Program-made: the position numbers and the translations under genes
Assembly: GCA_964348225.1 (NCBI GenBank)
Contig: CAYGBM010000016.1
Location: forward strand, 1 to 36,489
Length of the DNA stretch: 36,489 bases
Direction of reading: 5' to 3'
Source: CAYGBM01 sp964348225
GTDB taxonomy: Bacteria; Patescibacteriota; Minisyncoccia; Minisyncoccales; CG1-02-41-26
Shown: positions 32,346 to 36,489 of the stretch, piece after piece
Numbering within the stretch: the stretch's first letter is position 1
Layout of the letters: the number at the start of each line of letters is the position of its first letter
The notes under the pieces: model-generated
What the model was told of the DNA's origin: nothing
The model's database searches: none
Seen by the model: the letters and a program-made list of their open reading frames with translations, nothing else

Positions 32346-32472
32346 GTGAAATGATCCATGCACAGGTTCCCCTACGCATGCCTTGTTACGACTTCGTCCT
32401 AGTTACTGAACCCACCTTAGGTCCTGTTGCCAGGCTCGTCGGGTGTTCCCAGCTTCTCTGACGTGACGGGCG

Positions 32473-33346
32473 AGTGAATATCACACAACAAATCCTATGT
32501 TGTATAAAATATTCGTTCCCACCGTACGTGCGGATTTCCCGCATACGGCGAGCTCCTAAACCGTAATCCTCTTTTTACCATTTATGCTCTCTCTAATTTT
32601 TTTTGCTTTTTCTACGCCCTCTCTATCTAGGTGCTTTCCGGCTTTTATGAGCTTAGCGACCTTACAAAAGGCCTCAAAGTTCTTTCTTTTCTTGCCCTGC
32701 AAAGGGTATTTCTTGAAGAATGGGATTATTTTTTTCTCGATATCAGCGAAACCTGACACCATGTACTTGTAATGAGGTAACCATTTTTCATACTTCGCGT
32801 AATCCAGCCGATAAAGATTACCACAGTCCAAGGTGTTTTTTATTCTTTCTAATATTTCTTTGTCATCTTCCCTTACTTCAATTTCAAATTTAAGCCGAAC
32901 ATAGGGTCTATCTGGTGATCTCTTTCTGTGATTTATAGAGATAGCAAAACAACCTTCTCCATCAACAAAACCGCTTAAATAATGAGGATTGAGTCTAAGA
33001 GTGCGTCCTTCCTGAATCATATGCCTTATTATATTATAACACAGATTCAGTACTATGACACAGCTGACTCCCTTCAAATTTTCTGAAAATTTGAATAGGG
33101 CCTCCCCGGGTCATTTAAGAAACCTTTCCTAACATCCCGAATAAGGCTTCTGAGCACAATCTTCGCTATGCTCACCACCCACTCATAGCTCGATTACCTT
33201 TTTTAGTATTCGGGCTGCTGTTTGCCGCTTCGTCCTCCGCCAACCCAATTACTTGTGTTGACTACGATTTGGCTACGCTCTAAAGACGGAATTAGAGGAA
33301 AGGATTTTAACCTTTTAGCTTCTTAAACTGCCGGGCGCGTTTATTT
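32473..33346 (-). other. group II-like intron in 16S after position 1399
   Basis: 874 nt between GTACTCAC and CGCCCGTC. Near the 3' end a domain V is recognisable (about 32518-32551): CGCCGTATGCGG, GAAA loop, CCGC-ACG-TACGGTG, with a CGC catalytic triad and the 2-nt bulge. A domain VI hairpin GAATAT...ATATTC with a possible branch A follows. The canonical start GUGCGCCCGGCA appears as ACGCGCCCGGCAG, displaced 7-8 nt from the inferred 5' exon end. It encodes a LAGLIDADG protein. The 3' boundary is uncertain by 1 nt. Confidence 0.72.
32556..33020 (-). CDS. LAGLIDADG homing endonuclease in the 16S intron
   Basis: A 154-aa protein with one LAGLIDADG helix (LNPHYLSGFVDGEGCFAISI; ligands DGEG), then KFEIEVREDDKEILERIKNT and a basic C-terminus (KAKKIRESINGKKRITV), of the LAGLIDADG_1 type and expected to dimerise. 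I start at ATG 33020 (MIQEGRTLRLN) because TATAAT lies 7 nt upstream; an ATG 19 codons earlier exists, but its peptide looks non-coding. The gene lies in the intron between domains I-III and domain V. Confidence 0.86.
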   Translation of the reverse strand: MIQEGRTLRLNPHYLSGFVDGEGCFAISINHRKRSPDRPYVRLKFEIEVREDDKEILERIKNTLDCGNLYRLDYAKYEKWLPHYKYMVSGFADIEKKIIPFFKKYPLQGKKRKNFEAFCKVAKLIKAGKHLDREGVEKAKKIRESINGKKRITV

Positions 33347-34438
33347 GTGAGTACAAGAGACAGTGACATATTCATCGCAGCGTAGCTGATCCGCGATTAC
33401 TAGCGATTCCAGCTTCACGAGGTCGAGTTGCAGACCTCGATCCGGACTGAGACCGGCTTTGGTGGGATTAGCTCCACGTTACCGTATTGCTGCCCATTGT
33501 ACCGGCCATTGTACCACGTGTGCTGCCCAGGGCGTAAGGGCCATGCTGATTTGGCGTTGTCCCCACCTTCCTCCAAGTTGACCTTGGCAGTCTCCTATGA
33601 CAGATAAAACATAGGACAAGGGTTTCGCAGGTTTCCCCATTTAAGGATGCACTTCACAGCACCTGCTGACGACAACCATGCAGCACCTGTGCTAGCGCCT
33701 TGCGGGGGCCCGAATTTCTCCGGGATTTCACTAGCATGTCAAGCCCTGGTAAGGTTCTTCGCTTACCGTCGAATTAAGCCACGTGGTCCACCGCTTGTGT
33801 ATCTCCCCGTCTATTCCTTTGAGTTTCAACGTTGCCGTCGTACTCCCCAGGCGGGACACTTAACGCGTTAGCTTCGCCAGTGAAAGGGTCGATACTTCCA
33901 CCAGCTAGTGTCCATCGTTTACAGCGTGGACTACGAGGGTATCTAATCCTCTTCGATACCCACGCTTTCGTCAATCAGCGTCAGGACCGCCCCAGCCAGC
34001 TGCCTTCGCTTTTGGTGTTCCGCACGATATCAACGGATTTCACCCCTACACCGTGCGTTCCGCTGGCCCCTAACGTCCTCTAGAATGGCAGTATCCCTGG
34101 CGACCTTGAAGTTAAGCTCCAAGGATTTGACCAAAGACTTACCACACCGCCTTAAGACTCTTTACGCCCAATAAATCCGGATAACGCTCGAGGGTTACGT
34201 ATTACCGATGCTTCTGGCACGTAATTGGCCCCCCCTTATTCCTCAGGTACACTCAGCCGAAGCTTGCTCCCTGAGAAAAGCGGTTTACAACCCGAAGGTC
34301 TTCTTCCCGCACGCGGCGTCGCTCCATCAGGCTTTCGCCCATTGTGGAAGATTCTCGACTGCTGCCACCCGTAGGTGTGAGCCCCGTGTCTCAGTGACTC
34401 TGTTGGGGAACACGCTCTCACGCCCCCTACCCGTCATA

Positions 34439-34480
<42 letters not shown>

Positions 34481-34518
34481 GAGCCATTCCCAAAGCGGAA
34501 GTGAAAAACACAACCTTT

Positions 34519-34622
34519 ATCCTCCTACGCTCCTTACTTCGTAAGGAGCTACGGAGGACTTCGCCCCTCTAGAAAAGGGCTTGTCCTCCCGAAGCTCTTT
34601 GCGGAGCAAAGAGCGAAGGAGG
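34519..34622 (-). repeat. 16S insertion 1 (three-hairpin element)
   Basis: Stems GCTCCTTAC-TTC-GTAAGGAGC, GGAGGAC...GTCCTCC and GCTCTTTGC-GGA-GCAAAGAGC, in the same order as the 23S element at 28830-28923. It lies in the 16S helix 9-10 region. Confidence 0.75.
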
Positions 34623-34710
34623 AACTATCGGGTATTAGTCCGCCTTTCGGCGGATTATTCCCGTCTCTGGGGTATGTACCCACGTGTTACTAACCCGTTC
34701 GCCACTAACC

Positions 34711-34910
34711 ACCACACCTCGCTTCGCTCGGTGTGTCGGAATTTTCAATTTCCAATTTTCAATTTTCAATGAAATCCCAATTTTCAATTATTTAATTTTC
34801 AAACACCTCATCTAGGCTGTTTGAAAATTGGTCATTGGTTATTGAAACTTCATTGTAAATTGGTACTTGAAAATTGGTTATTCCACATCGAACAAAGTGA
34901 GATGTGGTAG
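34711..34910 (-). repeat. 16S insertion 2 (long AT-rich element, helix 6)
   Basis: Bounded by CACACC-TCGCTTCGCTCGG-TGTG and CCACAT-CGAACAAAGTGAG-ATGTGG. The core has GGAATTTTCAATTTCCAATT and inverted TGAAAATTGG units, homologous to the 23S insertion at 28971-29184. Confidence 0.78.
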
Positions 34911-35009
34911 TCCGTTCGACTTGCATGCCTTATCCACGCCGCTGGCGTTCATCCTGAGCCAGGATCAAACTCTCAAATGAAACTCAAAATTTTTTCAGCC
35001 TTTGGCTGA

Positions 35010-35184
35010 TAAAATTTTGTAAGTTGAATTTGATCCGCCGAAACGAAGTGAAGGCGGGTTCGTCCACCTCCTCAAACATTCCGGTGGATTCTTGGAGCCC
35101 ACCTCCGCTAAAGCTTCGGTGGGTCCTTGATTTTACGACCGCTCAGCCTTCGCCTAAGCTCGGCTTCACGGGTAAAATCAGGAT
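35010..35184 (-). other. pre-16S leader, hairpin-rich
   Basis: No gene. Successive stems: CCGCC/GGCGG, CCACC/GGTGG, CCCACC/GGTGGG and GATTTTAC/GTAAAATC, lying between 16S and its processing stem. Confidence 0.55.
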
Positions 35185-35204
35185 CGGAGCAACTCAGAAA
35201 AACT
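35185..35204 (-). other. pre-16S processing stem, 5' arm
   Basis: CGGAGCAACTCAGAAAAACT (plus strand), partner of 32120-32139. Confidence 0.82.
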
Positions 35205-35262
35205 AAATGAGAGCAAGAAATTTTCAAGTGCAGAGCACGCCGAAAATTTCTTAGCTCGAATT

Positions 35263-35409
35263 TACCCAGCACTTATTTTGCCATCAGTACTTCAAAATAC
35301 TTTTTAATACTGATGACTCGGCTATTCTCCTGCGGTGCAGTGCCCGAATAGGGTCTCGCCGAAGGCGAGTGCACCGCCAATGTTTGCCTCGCAAAATAAG
35401 TGCTGGGTA
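35263..35409 (-). repeat. 147-bp inverted-repeat element in the 16S leader
   Basis: Perfect 19-bp ends TACCCAGCACTTATTTTGC (35263-35281) and complement (35391-35409). Inside are hairpins CATCAGTA/TACTGATG, GCGGTGCA/TGCACCGC and CTCGCC-GAA-GGCGAG. It resembles a larger version of the junction modules. A separate GAGC-AGAAATTTTC hairpin lies at 35212-35258. Confidence 0.75.
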
Positions 35410-35474
35410 GTCTATTTTTGGACCACATTATTAAATTGAAAAGAACTCGAACATTCCCAGTTCTCACATTCTCA

Positions 35475-35502
35475 ATTTTACTGATATAAATCTCTTTGTC
35501 AA
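35475..35502 (-). promoter_or_regulatory. 16S rRNA promoter
   Basis: TTGACA (35497-35502), 16-nt spacer, TAAAAT (35475-35480), sharing TTGACAAAGA and spacing with the 23S promoter. The -35 overlaps the TGA stop of the upstream gene. Start expected near 35468, about 490 nt before 16S. Confidence 0.8.
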
Positions 35503-36489
35503 GCAGCCTTCTCTTGAGCCTCCTGATTTTTCGCTGCAATCCTTTTTCTACTGCCGCCCTTTATAAAACCCAGTTTTCTTGCCACAGACTCTATCCTATT
35601 CTCCATATATCTCTGGTAAGAGCCCAATGCTGGGTCAATTACTTCTTTGAAATCACTCAAAGTCTTGAGCTGCGGCTCCAAGTCAATTCCTCTTTTTCTG
35701 AGAAACCGCAACGCCCTGACAGCATGCGCCCAGGCATCTCTTTCTTCTTTTTCATAATCTGCAATCAATTCATTAAGTTTTTCGCTTTTTATCACAAAAA
35801 CCCCATCCAAACATTTTATCCGCGATTCTCCTTCTTCTAGTTTCTGGATGTCAGATTTAAATCTTTCCTCGTCTATCTCCACACCCAATTTCTTTAATTC
35901 CTTGATTCTTTCTTCTTTGAAACTCTCACACTGTTTCTCCACCTCTGTTTTTCCTTTCTTTTTAGCCAAACCTCGCATTCTCTCAAAATATGCCAAGTTG
36001 GGCAAATGCCTGTTAGCTTGCTTATAAAAGTTTTCAAATTGCACCCTGGCACAGTTTTCATAATAAGCAGCCTGCCAGCTGTGTGAAACTTCGTGAAACA
36101 GCCTCAAGATGCCCCCTTTTTTAGTTATATCGCCATATTGTACCCATTTCCGCCTACTCCAACAAGAAAAAGAACCAGTTGAATTCCTGTTGCCCTTATA
36201 GGCTTTTAGGTTAACTGGAATAACTTTCTCTTTCGTTTCCCCGGTCTCTTCAGAGAAAACATCTTCTGTTTTATATAAATCATCAGGGGTAAAATAAAAA
36301 CCCTCGGGTAATAAATGGCTCAGATCTATCTTTGTCTCCATGGTCCTGTCCTTTATAACTAAATCCGCCTCAGCAATATTGCCTTCCTTCCGCAGGTAAT
36401 TAGTGACAACTTCACCTATGATATTTTTCCCTTCTGGCTGTAAAAAATTTTTTCGGTAAAACTGCACGAAATAACCGTCTTCAACCTCC
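35499..36489 (-). CDS. putative zinc metalloprotein with HExxH motif, partial
   Basis: The frame is open to the right edge, so the N-terminus is outside the window; a GTG at 36467 is a possible but unlikely start. LRLFHEVSHSWQAAYY carries HExxH, and EERDAWAHAVRALRF about 115 residues later could supply the third (Glu) ligand of a gluzincin. The rest is charged, with coiled-coil stretches (EKQCESFKEERIKELKKLGV), and ends KNQEAQEKAA. No family is recognised; metallopeptidase activity is an inference. Its stop codon overlaps the 16S promoter. Confidence 0.6.
   Translation of the reverse strand, partial: EVEDGYFVQFYRKNFLQPEGKNIIGEVVTNYLRKEGNIAEADLVIKDRTMETKIDLSHLLPEGFYFTPDDLYKTEDVFSEETGETKEKVIPVNLKAYKGNRNSTGSFSCWSRRKWVQYGDITKKGGILRLFHEVSHSWQAAYYENCARVQFENFYKQANRHLPNLAYFERMRGLAKKKGKTEVEKQCESFKEERIKELKKLGVEIDEERFKSDIQKLEEGESRIKCLDGVFVIKSEKLNELIADYEKEERDAWAHAVRALRFLRKRGIDLEPQLKTLSDFKEVIDPALGSYQRYMENRIESVARKLGFIKGGSRKRIAAKNQEAQEKAA

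Noticed and set aside
35273..35539. 88-aa minus-strand frame in the 16S leader
   Set aside because: It overlaps the 16S promoter and the 19-bp inverted-repeat element; its composition reflects hairpins rather than protein.

Overview
The window looks like chromosome from a Candidate Phyla Radiation (Patescibacteria) bacterium, probably Parcubacteria-like. The signs are rRNA genes crowded with introns and hairpin insertions, 16S and 23S genes kept apart by protein genes, a 16S stretch GUACUCAC|CGCCCG where most bacteria have GUACACACCGCCCG, compact genes and AT-rich spacers. This placement is inference; no search was run.

Layout. 1-6300 (minus): chaperone block hrcA, grpE, hsp20, dnaK, dnaJ, then tRNA-Lys and a partial gene. 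6300-9600 (minus): a membrane-anchored substrate-binding protein, a small secreted-looking peptide, an APH-fold kinase and a histidine phosphatase. 9700-11540 (plus): a winged-helix protein and corA. 11540-16220 (minus): cell-envelope genes (alpha/beta hydrolase, a MurF-like ligase, a FemAB-type transferase, ftsQ). 16220-17025 (plus): a cassette of tiny membrane proteins with a perfect promoter, Shine-Dalgarno sequences and terminators. 17017-23408 (minus): serS, lysS and the cell-shape set mreC, mreD, penicillin-binding protein 2. 23470-29401 (minus): 5S and a 5.6-kb 23S gene. 29402-32345: 23S leader, an MscS-family membrane protein, a Nudix hydrolase, a MazG-like protein, tRNA-Ala and tRNA-Ile. 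32346-35502 (minus): 16S gene, its leader and promoter. The right edge has a partial HExxH protein.

The RNA genes are the remarkable part. The 23S gene carries three group I introns: after E. coli-equivalent positions 1911 and 1931 (leaving a 20-nt exon that encodes the helix 69 loop) and after 2262. The 16S gene carries a group II-like intron after 1399 that encodes a LAGLIDADG protein instead of a reverse transcriptase. Seven further hairpin insertions sit in rRNA helix tips, and those in 16S and 23S are homologous to each other. One 23S insertion has the same terminal inverted repeat (CCCCCACACCAAA) as an element that splits a tRNA-Ala gene in its anticodon and carries a second, intact tRNA-Ala inside. 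Related structured repeats form the hrcA leader, the 23S-5S spacer, the hrcA-grpE junction and the pre-23S leader. I read this as a family of structured, probably mobile RNA elements tolerated in RNA genes because their transcripts are processed.

16S and 23S have separate but closely similar promoters (TTGACAAAGA, 16-nt spacer, TAAAAT) and separate processing stems. The 16S 3' end lacks CCUCC directly after GGAUCA. Several protein genes have a -10 box only 5-8 nt before the start codon, so leaderless translation is likely for them, while a minority of genes still have clear Shine-Dalgarno sequences.
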